A program made the position numbers and the translations under genes. Below are positions 47,641 to 58,461 of a stretch of DNA of 64,000 nt, one piece after another. Source of the DNA: Dipteronia dyeriana (Eukaryota > Streptophyta > Magnoliopsida > Sapindales > Sapindaceae). The notes beneath the pieces are model-generated. The model saw nothing but the letters and a program-made list of their open reading frames with translations. It was not told the DNA's origin and made no database searches. The DNA lies in NCBI GenBank assembly GCA_032871835.1, contig CM065298.1:13025096-13089095 (forward strand), read 5' to 3'. The number at the start of each line of letters is the position of its first letter. Position 1 is the first letter of the stretch.

Positions 47641-48141
47641 CTTTTAGTACCTCATGATTCCACATGCAAGGTTTCATTATAAGAAACGATTGTATCAAGC
47701 AAATATAAGTTGTCATATACACATAAAGAACCAGTTCCAACAACATTTGAATTTATAGATAAACTAAATTGATTGTTTCCAAATGAACAATAATAACCAA
47801 ACTTGTCCAATAAAGAAACTGAAACCAAATTCCGTCTATAAGACGGTACAACAAAAGTATCTGATAAATCCAAATAATAACCAGTTCCTAATAACAACCT
47901 AAAATGCCCTATCGCCTCCACTTCTACCGATTTTCCATCATCCACAAAGATGTTTCTTTCAGCATCACTTGGTTTTCGGTAGCTCAGGCAACCCTGCATA
48001 GAAACATTGATGTGAGTAGTAGCACCAGAATCTAACCACCACGTGTTTCTAGGTACTGAAACTAAATTTACCTCAGAACAGACCAAAGTAAGGAACGTAC
48101 CTTTCTTTGCACGCCAAGCGTGATACTTGGTACAATCCTTC
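47641..48141 (-). pseudogene. Copia protease region
   Basis: It follows the knuckle in the same frame, with WWLDSGATTHINVSMQG, in which D-S-G is the aspartic protease triplet, then NRRNLVSV-type text (YRRNLVSVSLLDKFGYYC) and CVYDNLYLLD. The frame ends in a stop at 47652 (HVES-stop-GTK), just before the integrase zinc region, in place of a read-through codon. Confidence 0.85.
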
Positions 48142-48920
48142 TTCACATGTCCAGGCTTGTTACAAAAGAAACAATCTTCTTTATCCTGCTGATGTTTCTT
48201 TTGAGCTGGACCCTAAGCAGCTTCATTATTCTTTCTCTTTTGACCTTTATCTTTAGAGGTGCTAGCCAAATGAGTACTTTCGGTTCTGTCTCGCTTCAGT
48301 CTCTTTTCCTCTTGCACACAATAAGAAATGAGCTCATTAAGAGTCCATTTCTCCTTTTGATAGTTGTAACTGACCTTAAATTGACTGTATTGTGCAGGAA
48401 GTGATATTAATAACAAATGCACGAGCAAGTCGTCAGACAGCTCGAGCTTCAGTACCTTAAGCTTAGAAGCAATATGAGACATTTCCATAATGTACTCCCT
48501 AATGTTCCCTTTGCCTTTGTACTTCATAGAAATCAAGCTTTGCAAATGCGTGCTTGTTTCTACCTTATCGTTTTTAACAAAACGCTTTTCAATTTCGGCT
48601 AGGAACTCCTTGGCTTTGGTTATCTTTTCAGATACCCTACCCCTAAATGCCTCTGGAATGCCACGCTTGATGATCATAAGACTCATGCGATTTGAGTAAA
48701 TCCCTTTCTCAAAGTTCTTCCTATCATCAGGAGAACTTGCATCTGTAAGAGAAGCGGATTGCTCAACCCGAAGTGCAAGGTCTAGATCCATGCAGCCGAG
48801 AACAATTTCAATGTTCTCATTCCAACCCTTAAAGTTGGTCCCATTAAGTACATGTATAGAGTTGATATTAGCAGATATAGAATAAACACTAGTTGTAAAG
48901 AGAACAAAACAAACAAACAA
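48142..48920 (-). pseudogene. Copia gag, one stop codon
   Basis: Text such as VLNGTNFKGWNENIEIVLG, RGIPEAFRGRVSEKITKA and STHLQSLISMKYKGKGNIRE is the copia gag (UBN2 type). Then LNELISYCVQEEKRLKRD, a TAG at 48212-48210, and in frame the zinc knuckle CFFCNKPGHVKKDC. The true start may be downstream of the first methionine at 48920, since the first ~20 residues (hydrophobic) are not part of the family. Apart from the one stop it is almost intact. Confidence 0.88.
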
Positions 48921-50092
48921 GCATGCTCACATTAATAACCAAATATAATAATCAGCAAATTCAAATAATAGTAAATCTCATCTCAAGATACCTAGCACAT
49001 CATTAATATCAAGTCTTTGGACAGTAATATTAATTGGAAGTGGTACTCTTGTTGTAGTAATCAAACATTGACAATAATTAATGTCAAATAATAAATCTAT
49101 CTTTGGATTGACTTATTATTCACATGTAAAAAACTTTATAATCGTCACATATTTATCACCATAGGTATGTATGTAATTCGGTCAAGTATTAACCTTCCTT
49201 TGGGCTGACTAATACTCGCATGAATTTACACACACACAAACATCCAACATCCCTCATGAATAATCTACACAAGAGATGTCACTTTTGGCGACATCTTGTT
49301 TCAATTAGCCCATTTAGAATGATGGATCACTTTAATAAACCATAAAAGGTATACCTAAATATTTGAATCTGTGTTAATCTTTATAATAAAATGAAAATAA
49401 ATAAAAATTTATTTTATTTTATTAAAATTACAAAAGTGCCCATTATTTTATAAAATTATAGAAAGGCCCCTCAAGTTTTCATAATTAAAATTTGACCCTA
49501 AACTTTTAAAAATTACAAAATGACATCGTAAATTTTCAATAATTGTAAATCTGCCCCAAGACTTTTTTATAATTGCAAACAAGCCTTGTAAGTTTTGAAA
49601 ATTATAAATTGACCCTGAAAGTTTATTAAAATCATATAATGACCCAAATAAATTGCAAAAGAATCCCTCAAAAATTTCAAATTTTCAAAAGAAGGGCCTG
49701 AGTAAAAAATATTGTAAACCCTAGCTTCTTCTTGTCGCTACCGCCTGAATCCTCCACGCCGTCACAACAAGGCAACGACGAACGGCCGGGAAGCAGCAGA
49801 CGACCCGTAAACGCAGATCAGACAAAGATCGACGATCGATCAACACCGATCAAACGAGCGGCTGTGCGACAACGAACGGTCGCTCGATCTGGACCCGATA
49901 TCGACCCAAAACCATGGTCTGGGTGAGAAAACCCATCGACCCAAAACCAACCGGTTTTTTTTTTTTTGAAAAAAAAAAACTTTAAAAACAAAACTCAAAT
50001 GTCAAAACACAAAAGATCAAAACCCTAATTGTTCACAAATTTATTAAAAAACCTAAGATCCAAATCTCAATTCTCGATAATTAATCATGGGT
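48921..50092 (-). other. Copia leader, with a GC-rich block
   Basis: About 1.2 kb lies between primer site and gag. 49430-49700 is a degenerate array of ~35-45-bp units of the type 'aatttgaccctaaacttt'. 49726-49935 is a GC- and CpG-rich block ('cgacgaacggccggg', 'gatcgacgatcgatc') unlike its neighbours. I see no coding domain. Confidence 0.6.
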
Positions 50093-50105
50093 GGCTATGA
50101 TACCA
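50093..50105 (-). other. Primer-binding site (initiator methionine tRNA)
   Basis: Minus reading TGGTATCATAGCC, two bases from the 5' LTR; one mismatch to TGGTATCAGAGCC. Confidence 0.85.
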
Positions 50106-50107
50106 CT

Positions 50108-50656
50108 TGTTATGATTTCGATTAACATAATAAAACAAAAAAACAACATGCATAGGCACATAATTAATCCCAATAACCTAAACATGTTTCTATACCATAA
50201 TTAATCAAACCCTAATATACATGTTTCTAACCCATATCAATTCAAGAGAAAAGTAGAGATAATCGATAAGCGGAAGCGTACCTGAATCCATTGCTGGAGA
50301 TTTGTGAACGGGTTGTGATCTTCCAAATTATCACGACCTTTATGAACCCTACTGTGTTCTATTTTGCTCTGTTGATGGGGATACAGAGAAAACAAAAGTA
50401 TCGTGTAATTTGGGGACCATAACCTTAAATATATATATAATAATCAAATTATTATATGTTGGCTATTTCTAATTCGGCCCCTCAACAAATTAGAAATAGC
50501 ACTCTGGTATTTACACATTAATTCCATGACAATTATACCTTTAAGGCCTAATACTTTAAATTTTAATTATATAACTTTAATTTAGGCTTAATCAAAAGAC
50601 AGCACAACACATTTAATATTCACATGTGTGACCCCATATAATAGAATTTTTTAACA
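50108..50656 (-). repeat. Copia 5' LTR (549 bp)
   Basis: Nearly identical to 43852-44398; roughly a dozen to fifteen differences counted by eye, several in an A-rich tract near its start. Confidence 0.92.
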
Positions 50657-51107
50657 TCAACCTTTTTGTATTGTACTACTTCTCTTTCTTTTATATATTA
50701 TATTTTTTTTACTAAATAAAATATAGTTACGCATCCCTTCCATTAACTTTTAGAATATGAGTTTTACTATGGTTTGTCTTTTATTTTTCTGTTATGGTAC
50801 CTTTTATTGTTAATTTGTTAATTATATAATATTTTAAAATTTTAAAATAATTAAATAACACCTACTTAATATTTTTATATTTAAATAATTTTTTTATAAT
50901 AAAACAAAAAATGATTTTTAGGTTCAAACCTAAACTGTCAAATCAACCCAAACCAATCCGACTTTTATTTTGTTTGGTTTGAATCGGTTTGACAAATCAT
51001 ATTGGTTTGGTTTTTGTTGAAATATAGTCAAACCAATACATATCGATTTGGTTTGATATCGAGCTTCAACCCAAACCAAACCGAAATTGCACATACTTAA
51101 AATCCAC

Positions 51108-51489
51108 TGGGAATACACCTAGAAAGGACGTAAGGAGAACTTCGAGTTCAGGCCTAGCTAGGTATTTTATGATCAAAATATAACTATGGCAAGGACATTG
51201 TAATTTATCCTTAGTTGCTTGTGCCTTTAGTGATGGAACAATGGAATGAATATCAGAAAATAATGGGAAAATACCTAGACCAAATGTAAAGTAAATCGTA
51301 CAACAAGATAAGAGTAGAAGTAGTGTGTATTCATTGTGATTGATCATAGTTTTACATCGACCTCTTGGTCTCTTTTTATTTATGTTTGATATGAGCAATT
51401 TCTCAGCCACTTTCCCACCTACCATCGTGTAGGACTTCTTCATCATCCTCAACGGTGAATGGACGGAGTGGAATTGCTCCATTTCCATC
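51108..51489. other. No clear gene; possible continuation of the LRR fragment
   Basis: A 140-codon open frame on minus (51488-51066) has no recognisable domain, runs into the hAT element and is probably not real. Acidic text 'GDDEEVL' in another frame near 51440 could be a decayed LRR linker, but this is too weak to call. Confidence 0.35.
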
Positions 51490-51823
51490 GTGTCTCAGCA
51501 ACTGTAAGAAGCACATTCACTATCTCTTCAGCTGGTTGTTAGAAAATGTTTTCCTTATTTCTAAGTTGTAATATTCCCTGAGCCTTGCTCACATTTGTCA
51601 AATTTCTGAAACCTTTTCCACCAAGATCTCCTTCAAGGTGGCGAAATCGATTCACACATTCATGTGAACATGCTTTGCTTCGATAATCACCATCACTCAC
51701 ATGAAAAGCATTTAATGTCTGAAGGCATGTTAATTTCTCAATTCCTTGTGACATGTACCTTAGAAAAAAGAGTGAAATTAACGGTGGACTTAAAAGTTTT
51801 AACGAGAGTAAACACTCGAACAA
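51490..51823 (-). pseudogene. CNL-type resistance gene, LRR fragment
   Basis: Minus-strand text GIEKLTCLQTLNAFHVSDGD, then ACSHECVNRFRHLEGDLGG and FRNLTNVSKAQGILQLRNKE matches the start of the LRR region in coiled-coil NB-LRR (RGA-type) proteins: 'LP.GI.+LT.LQTL..F.VS', followed by 'L..L.HL.G.L.I.GL.N.T.V.EA'. Such proteins sense pathogen effectors. No P-loop, NB-ARC or coiled coil is present in the window, and the frame stops right after KENIF. The preceding LSLKLLSPPLISLFFLRY does not fit the family and may be diverged or from an intron. It is a gene relic. Confidence 0.7.
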
Positions 51824-52022
51824 AATAGCAGTTATATAAAAAAATTATGAAAAATTAAGATAACAGTAAAATGAATTTTTTATGAAACAAAAATGAGATT
51901 TTTTATATAGATAAAAATTGATGGTATAATAAAGTTTAGGTAAAATAAAACAAATAGAACTTTTGAAAGCTTGTCATTGACCAAATCAGTTTTATTTCCT
52001 TTTTCTTAGAGATATCTTTGGG
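51824..52022. other. No feature seen
   Basis: AT-rich sequence between the LRR relic and the LINE tail. Confidence 0.5.
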
Positions 52023-52419
52023 ATATTATTATTATTATTATTATTATTATTTTTATTGAACTGCAACCATTTAACAGGCAAAAGCCAAAGAAAATCCGAA
52101 ACAGGCACAACAAACAAGAAAAGACCCCCCACAAGCGCCCAAGGCCACCTGAGACAAAGCAACATACAAGTAGAGCAACAGAGCAGAGCAAAAACAAAAA
52201 CACCAGCAAAAACAGGGACCAAACCCAAACAACCAAGTAAAACATGACCAACAGCAAAGGAAAAAACAGATTCAAAAAGCAGAAGAAAGCACAAGAAGAT
52301 ATCAACTATCACTCCAGACGAAACCTCTTTCTTCAGACTTGATGCCATCTTAGCCAAATTGTCCGTGCATGAATTGAAAGCTCTTGAATCGAAAGTGACA
52401 ACAATATCACCGATCACGT

Positions 52420-52902
52420 CTAATTACTGTGAATTTCATAGATAGGGTTGACATGATTCAAATTACCAAAACCTTTGTTATTGATCGACGAAACTACAAC
52501 TTTCGAATCACTTACTATCGAAATACGAGGACCATGAGTAGATGGTTTAGAATCCACAATGTTGACAGCCCTCCGAATAGCCATCAGCTCAGCCGTATTC
52601 GAGTCTTGAATCCCCACAAAAGAGGAAAACAAACACAACACCTATCCATTCGAGTCTCATAGGACGCCACCGATTCCAGCCAATCCAAGCTTACCCATAG
52701 TTGATCCATCAACATTAAACTTCACACAATTTGCAGTCGGAGGGACTCGATTTTGAATTCTTGTATGCTTCAAGGGCTTGTTCTCCACACATAACTCTTT
52801 GATATTTAGTAATAAGGAGTTGATAGAATCTTTTGAACCTTTGCCTTGGTGCTTAAACCACCACACCATTCTAAATTTCACCAAATCAATGGCTTGATCC
52901 AT
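52420..52902 (-). pseudogene. LINE A RNase H domain
   Basis: CVKFNVDGSTMGKLGLAGIG carries the first catalytic aspartate, followed after a break by DSNTAELMAIRRAVNI (catalytic glutamate) and ISIVSDSKVVVSSINN (second aspartate). This is the RVT_3-type RNase H found at the end of many plant LINE ORF2 proteins. A stop and frame change lie near 52650. Confidence 0.85.
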
Positions 52903-52944
52903 ACTCCCTCATATTCCTTCAAAAATCGACTTGTTCCTCACCTC

Positions 52945-53644
52945 CTAAGTTATCCATACGACGGTAAACAATAAAGATCCCCATGCACGCTTGTGCTTCG
53001 ACTCAGGACATAAACCACTCCACCTATCCACGCATTGTTTGATCGTATGATTGAAACAAAAATAAACATCCCACCACCCAATACAAATGGACCATAACAG
53101 TTTGGTCCAGGGGCAATGTAAAAACAAATGGTCTATAGATTCCACATCAGACCTGCACAAAGAACACACCTCATCCAGGCCATAATCAATTCAAAACCGA
53201 CCAAGCACCTCCTTAACCAAAACTCTGCCTCTATAGAGTTGCCAAGGAAAGAATTCAATCTTTGAGGGGTAAATCCCTTGCCATATTATGCTGAAATTCG
53301 ACACATTAGCATCGAAAACATCTTCTAAGCCTTTATGAAAAGAGCTGACAGAAAATTCCCCTGTCGACAAAAAGACCACGCCATAATGTCTGCGAAACCT
53401 TTTCAAATGTGGGTGCTACCTAAGAAATCTTTGAACATCTTCCATTGGTTTTGTTCCCAATTGAAAAGCAATCTTCGTGTATGCACCACCCATATCCAAT
53501 TCGGACCAGACCAGTAGCCAAAATCTCTGAAAAAACCTGTCTTTTTACAGTCAATGCAAAGATTCTTGGAAAAGCAACGTTGAGGGACTGAATCCTAGTC
53601 GGTGTCATTCCAAAAATATGTTTTGTCACCACAACCAACAACAA
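52945..53644 (-). pseudogene. LINE A zf-RVT and linker region
   Basis: CSLCRSDVESIDHLFLHCPW is the C-x2-C ... H-x4-C zinc-binding reverse-transcriptase-associated motif, followed by the usual WSGLCPESKHKRAWGSLLF. Upstream pieces FSIIWQGIYPSKIEFFPWQL and VAFPRIFALTVKRQVF are the linker between RT and zinc region. Frames are broken at two or three places. Confidence 0.85.
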
Positions 53645-53708
53645 CCTTCAATCCATCTTCCAACAAGACGAGGGAACAAGATCCTTTCTTCAAAAGACTA
53701 GCAACGGC

Positions 53709-54276
53709 TTAAATAAAATGAGACTTCACACGGTTACCTTGCCAATCCCATGTCAAGCCCTCATTATGCACTCCCTCTCTACCAAATCTCCAAACCCACT
53801 TAGCTAATAAAGCCTTATTATTATCGAGAACTCTTCCAATGCCTAGCCCTTCATTCTGTTTTCTCCTACACATCAAAACCCAATCCAATACATGAAGTTT
53901 CCTTTTAGCTGCACTATCGCCCCACAAGAAACTTCTTTGAAACTTTTCAAATTTTTGAGCAACACCGACAGGAATCTTGAACATCGAAAGGTAATAAGTA
54001 GGCAAGATAGACAGAACTGCTTTGATTAAAACAAGTCTACCCCATTTAGAAAGAAATTTCAATTTCCACTGAGGTAGCCGATTCTCAATTCTTGTTACTA
54101 ATGGATCCTAAATTTTTTTCGAACAAGGATTTGCCCTCAACGGTAATCCAAGACACTAAATCGGAAGAGTAGCTTTCTTACATTTGAAAACCTCCGCTCA
54201 AGAAGCTACCTCCCTAGTTCTTCGAATCCCTACTCTGGCAACGCAAGACTTGTCAAAATTAATTCTAAGCCGGATA
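53709..54276 (-). pseudogene. LINE A reverse transcriptase, C-terminal part
   Basis: It starts at LRINFDKSCVARVGIRR, then (after a stop) AEVFKCKKATLPI and LGLPL, followed by LSKWGRLVLIKAVLSILPTY and MFKIPVGVAQKFEKFQRSFL. The YADD block is upstream of the break and absent. Confidence 0.85.
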
Positions 54277-54526
54277 TTTTTTTTTAACAGCGAAATATAA
54301 TCAACAACCCTAAAAGCCAGGGAAGGCAAAACACCTGACAGAACAAGGGACACCCATAAGAAAAGGAAATAGCACAAACAACAAAACAAAGAGAAGCAGG
54401 AGAAAAAACTGAAAGAAAAGAGACCACAACGAAGCCACCAAGCAACAAGAGAAAACATAGAAAGAGAAAAGAGAAGCAAAAATAGAAAAAACATAGACAG
54501 GAACAAGAACGCCATAACAACCCAAC

Positions 54527-55905
54527 TCAGAACTCCCAAATCATTTTGTTGCCTCTCACAGCGGAACCATTCTTTGCAAGACTGTTAGCCAGAGCATTGC
54601 TCGATCTAGGGTTGTAAATTACCCTAGTATTTCCTAATAAAGACAAGGCATGTCGAGTCTCATAAATAATGTCTACAAACTCCAAGTTGTTGGGCCCCTC
54701 AGAGTTTACCCAAGTGACAATCTTGGACGAATCGCTCACAATGTCCATTTCTTTGTCCCTCAACATCACCGATTGAGAACATAGAGTAGCAACCTTATGG
54801 ATTGCTAGGATCTCAGCTAGTCTAGAGTCACCTATCCGCACATAGAACAAGAACAACCCCAAAATGATACCCAAATTGTTCCTCAACACGCCACCGAATC
54901 CAACATTACCAGGGTTCCCTCTCATCGATCCATCCATATTAAATTTTAGAGCATTAATCGAAGGAGGGTTCCAAGTCGATATCTTCTGATGATTACCAGA
55001 CTTGGTCGAAATACAACTATCCTTCAAGTTTAAAAGCATAGAAGAAACAGGGGATTTGGAACCTCTTCCAATGTGCTTGAACCACCAAACCACATGAAAT
55101 TTTACACTATCAACTGCTTGTGAAACCGAAGGTTGAATGTCGTTGAAAACCTTCTTATCCTGAGCCTCCCAAATAGTCCAAGACATTGTAAAAAATAACG
55201 AATTCCACGCACGACTGTATTTAGATTTAGGACACAAACCAGTCCAGTTATAAAAGCACTCTAGCATTGTTTTGTTAGCGCAACTCTCCATTCCCCACCA
55301 AGCCATACATTGAGACCAAAGATTCTACGACCACCGGAATGAAGGAATATGTGGTCGATGGACTCCTCATCTTGATGCCCAACCTCTCCAACACTTTTCT
55401 CACCATCACCCTACCTCTTAAGAGCTGCCAAAGGTAAATTTCAATCTTAGGGGGACTAACCCCTTACCATAAGAACTTGAGATCAGTAACATTAATCATG
55501 GTACCCTCATCCAAACATTTACGAAAAGAGACAACTAAAAATTTCCAATTAGGATTAAGCACCCAAGCAAGAAAATTAGGGACTGAATTTCGAATGTTGA
55601 TGTTTTCCAAGCAGCTGAAGAACACCCTCAAATTCTCCTTCTCCTAATCAAAACAGGGTCTCCGCAAAGGAACATCCCAAAACCAATAAGAGCCATGCCA
55701 TTTCCCAAAGTCACTGATTGCCTCTTAATTACGAATAGACAAAGCAAAAATTCTTGGACAGACCTACTTTAGCATGCCACAACCCCTTGTGTCAAGATCC
55801 CAAAACGTGTATCTCTTACCATTACCTATAACCTCCTTAAAACCACTCCTTAAGACCTTATCCGACATAGAACCTGATTGCAGTATTTTTGATCTTTTAA
55901 TCAAT
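54527..55905 (-). pseudogene. LINE B zf-RVT and RNase H
   Basis: The longest open stretch in the LINEs (259 codons, 55306-54527) runs MAWWGMESCANKTMLECF, WTGLCPKSKYSRAWNSLFF, then RNase H NALKFNMDGSMRGNPGNVG, DSRLAEILAIHKVATLCS, MDIVSDSSKIVTWVNSEG and NPRSSNALANSLAKNGSA. All RNase H acidic residues are seen. Upstream, FKEVIGNGKRYTFWDLDTRG and ISDFGKWHGSYWFWDVPLRR are the usual linker. Confidence 0.88.
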
Positions 55906-56730
55906 TTAAAGAAAAAGTTCGTTCACTGGGATCGGTGGTTCCAAAAGTTAAACACTAATTAATCTAATTAAGTCCAACTCTAAGTGCATGAAAGCTAAAT
56001 GACATAATGCTTGTTTTGGATTGGTAATTTTTACTCACTAATATGCGAAATAAAATAACTCAATTACTCAAAAGCTCACACGAGAATATATGAATATTAA
56101 GGAATGTTAGGGAATTAATACAGCCTAATTAAACTTCTCAATGTAATTCATAAGTCTCATTAAAGAACATAATTCTAATTGATAAGGTTTGTTTCATGAA
56201 GCACCTAATCCTTCCTATTACTCACACAAGGTCATGTAATGAGTAAGGGTTAGAATTAGTTTCCAATTAAAAACTTTAAACCAAATCACACATAGCATGG
56301 TCATGCATATGGAAATTTTTTCAATTATTAAGTTTGTAGTTAAGGACTAAATGGGATGGTCACCCACATCTAACCCTCAACATCATAAATTAACTAATCC
56401 TAGCACAAACATTCATTGAGGTCTCATTTGAATATAGGTGAAGGAATTAGAGCAAGTATTGCAATAAAAGAGACTACCATTGTAATTAATTAATAAACAT
56501 AGACCGTCGGATTATAAAAAGTTGTTCAATCAGTTTACATTAATCCCCTAACTTAGAATTAGTTACACATCAAATAAAGGAAATAAAATAAAGAAGAGTG
56601 AAAGAAGAAACCAAGGTTGGTCATTGAGGTTCCTTGACTCGTAAGCTTCCTCTTCTTACCTTCTACGTTCCAAGATGGATGGATGGGAAAGTTGTCCAAG
56701 AATGGTGATGGAGGGGTGAAAGTGTCCAAA
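55906..56730 (-). mobile_element. LTR fragment inserted in LINE B
   Basis: The LINE B reading breaks off after VNWDSVCKSRS on the right and resumes at SDKVLRSGFKEV on the left; about 80-100 residues expected from LINE A are missing. Between them is non-LINE sequence. Read on minus it has the style of a gypsy LTR U5 region, ending 'ggaaccaccgatcccagtg' like the 'ctccctgtggacgatacc' end of the solo LTR at 16910. Neither terminus nor target duplication is clear. The boundaries are approximate. Confidence 0.5.
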
Positions 56731-58281
56731 AAACTTCTACTTTTGCAAACCGAGTCCCAGTTGACCGCATGCACTTTTCTCTTTACAACACCATCTCCAT
56801 AAAAGAACTTCTCTGACTATTTTCTATAGCTAGAGCAACCCTTTCAGGAACTTCAAAAATAGATAAATAATTGGCCAGAATGTTGGAAAGAACAGCTTTA
56901 ACAAGCACCAGCCTACCGCCTTTGTTATGAAACTTCCTTTTACAAGATGCCATCCTACTCTCCATGCGTTTCAACACAGGGTCCCAGAATACCTTTGAAG
57001 ACGGTGTAGCTCCAAAAGGAAGACCAAGATATATGATAGGAAGGTGAGCTTTTTTACACTGAAAAACATTCACCCAATCCACATTCAAGAGCCCTAATTT
57101 TCCAACTTTGACATGGCATAATTTGTGACAATTTGATTTCAGACCAACCGCAAGCTCAAAAACATCTGAGGAGCCTCCTAGCATTCTGGACATATTCAAC
57201 CTTAGGTTTGAGAAATAACATTGTATCGTCAGCAAATTAGAGGTGCGTTATGTGAATAATGTCGTTGCCAAAAGTGGTGCCACCCACCAAACCCAAATTG
57301 GCAACCTTACTAATGAGGAAATTAAGCCGTTTTGTGACAATGTTGAACAGAAAAGGGGATAACGGATCTCGTTGGTGAAGGCCTCTCTCCATTCCAAACT
57401 AGGAAGTCGGACTCCCATTAACCAAGACTGACATCGTCAGAGTAAAAATACAATTTTTTATCCACTGCCTCTATCTCCCACCAAAACCCATACCTCTCAT
57501 CATATCATCCAGAAAAGCATGATCCACACTGTCATAAGCTTTATCCAAATCCAACTTGATAATTAAACCACCCTCCATATTATTTTTCCATGAGTGAATG
57601 ATTTATTCCGCCACCACATAACTATCTAAAATTTGCCTATTTTTCACGAATACACTCGCTAATGATAACATCCATTACATTCTTCAGTCTATTTGTAAGA
57701 ACTTTCGCTAAGATTTTGTACATCGTGGTCACGAAAATTATAGGCCTAAAATCAGACAGAGATTCCAAAGCACTGCATTTTGAAATGAGAGCGACAAAGG
57801 TATTGTTTATATCTTTGACTACTTCCCCATCGTTATGAAAACCCCTGATGAAATTCATGAAATCACCCTTTATTAAATCCCAATTGGCTTTCACAAAGTT
57901 TAGGTTCAACCCATTAGGCCACAGTGCTTTGTTTCCATCACACCCAATCACTGCAATCCATAACTCTTCTTCAGTAAAAGAAAATTCTAGGGACTCCCAA
58001 GCATCTTTTGAGAGCATTTTCAGGTCTAAAACTGAGATTGTCAGTCTTTACTACATGACATTCTTACAATGAGATTTGAAATGATTGCAAATTTCTGTTT
58101 TGACAATAACAGGGTCTGAAATTCTAGTGCCTCCAAAGGTGATATTGTTGATATAATTGTACCTTCTTCTGTTATTTGCCAAGCAATGAAAGAACTTGGA
58201 ATTCTTGTTACCGTCCTTCAACCATCTCATTCTCGATTTTTGATGCCATAATTGATCTTTCTTTCGGATTCCTTTCCACAA
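56731..58281 (-). pseudogene. LINE B reverse transcriptase
   Basis: The N-terminal linker LWHQKSRMRWLKDGNKNSKF (58281-58051) is followed by FSFTEEELWIAVIGCDGNKA, VKANWDLIKGDFMNFIRGFH, LSDFRPIIFVTTMYKILAKV and NRLKNVMDVIISE, the fingers and palm of LINE reverse transcriptase. The region 57640-57240, which should hold the F/YADD block, is in broken frames. The C-terminal text LPIIYLGLPFGATPSSKVFW and RRLVLVKAVLS-type text follow to 56783. Confidence 0.85.
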
Positions 58282-58461
58282 ATTCGTGAGACTAACTAGC
58301 CTCTATTTCTGTAAAGAATCAGACCAACCTTCCAACACAACCCTGCTTCTTAAATTCTTCTCTACCTGCCATTCTACTACTTTTCTGTTTCTTTTTTAGA
58401 TTGAACACATCACACTACTAGGAAGACCTCTCTGTGACAAATTTGGAAACCAAGATAGTAT

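Larger units (their letters stand above)
43852..50656 (-). mobile_element. Ty1/copia element with all domains, inactive
   Basis: LTRs at 43852-44398 and 50108-50656 (547 and 549 bp) are about 97-98% identical by eye, the highest in the window, so this is one of the most recent insertions. On minus, the order is 5' LTR, primer site, a 1.2-kb leader, gag with zinc knuckle, protease, integrase, reverse transcriptase and RNase H, polypurine tract, 3' LTR. The whole pol follows one frame apart from about two shifts, with roughly eight in-frame stops. CATCA is found at both outer edges if the last CA of the right LTR is shared (43847-43851; 50655-50659), so the target duplication is uncertain. Confidence 0.92.
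43562..51099. mobile_element. Non-autonomous hAT element split by a copia insertion
   Basis: The left end TAGGGGAGTGTGCAA and the right end, reversed, TAAGTATGTGCAATTTC form the terminal inverted repeat. Perfect 8-bp duplication AAATCCAC at 43554-43561 and 51100-51107. Both arms (43562-43851 and 50657-51099) are full of 'aaccaaacc' / 'ggtttggttt' words, as in hAT subterminal regions. Without the 6.8-kb copia inside, the element would be about 730 bp. It has no transposase. Confidence 0.88.
52023..54276 (-). mobile_element. L1-type LINE A, 5'-truncated
   Basis: The 3' end on minus is an (AAT)n tail (52025-52050) after an AATAAA-like signal, with a 3' untranslated part to about 52330. The order towards its 5' end is RNase H, zf-RVT and the C-terminal part of reverse transcriptase. 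It stops at 54276, where the poly(A) end of LINE B begins. Endonuclease and ORF1 are missing: either the copy was born truncated or LINE B cut it. Confidence 0.85.

Noticed and set aside
49732..49926. 64-codon plus-strand frame in the copia leader
   Set aside because: It is antisense to the element, starts inside the GC-rich block and has no homologue that I recognise.
51066..51488. 140-codon minus frame as part of the resistance gene
   Set aside because: It runs into the hAT terminus and its text has no LRR periodicity.
54198..54539. Hydrophobic 113-codon minus frame resembling a membrane protein
   Set aside because: It crosses the LINE B 3' untranslated region, which is T-rich on minus and gives F/L-rich text, and joins unrelated LINE A sequence. 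The same effect explains the hydrophobic frames at 52006-52417.
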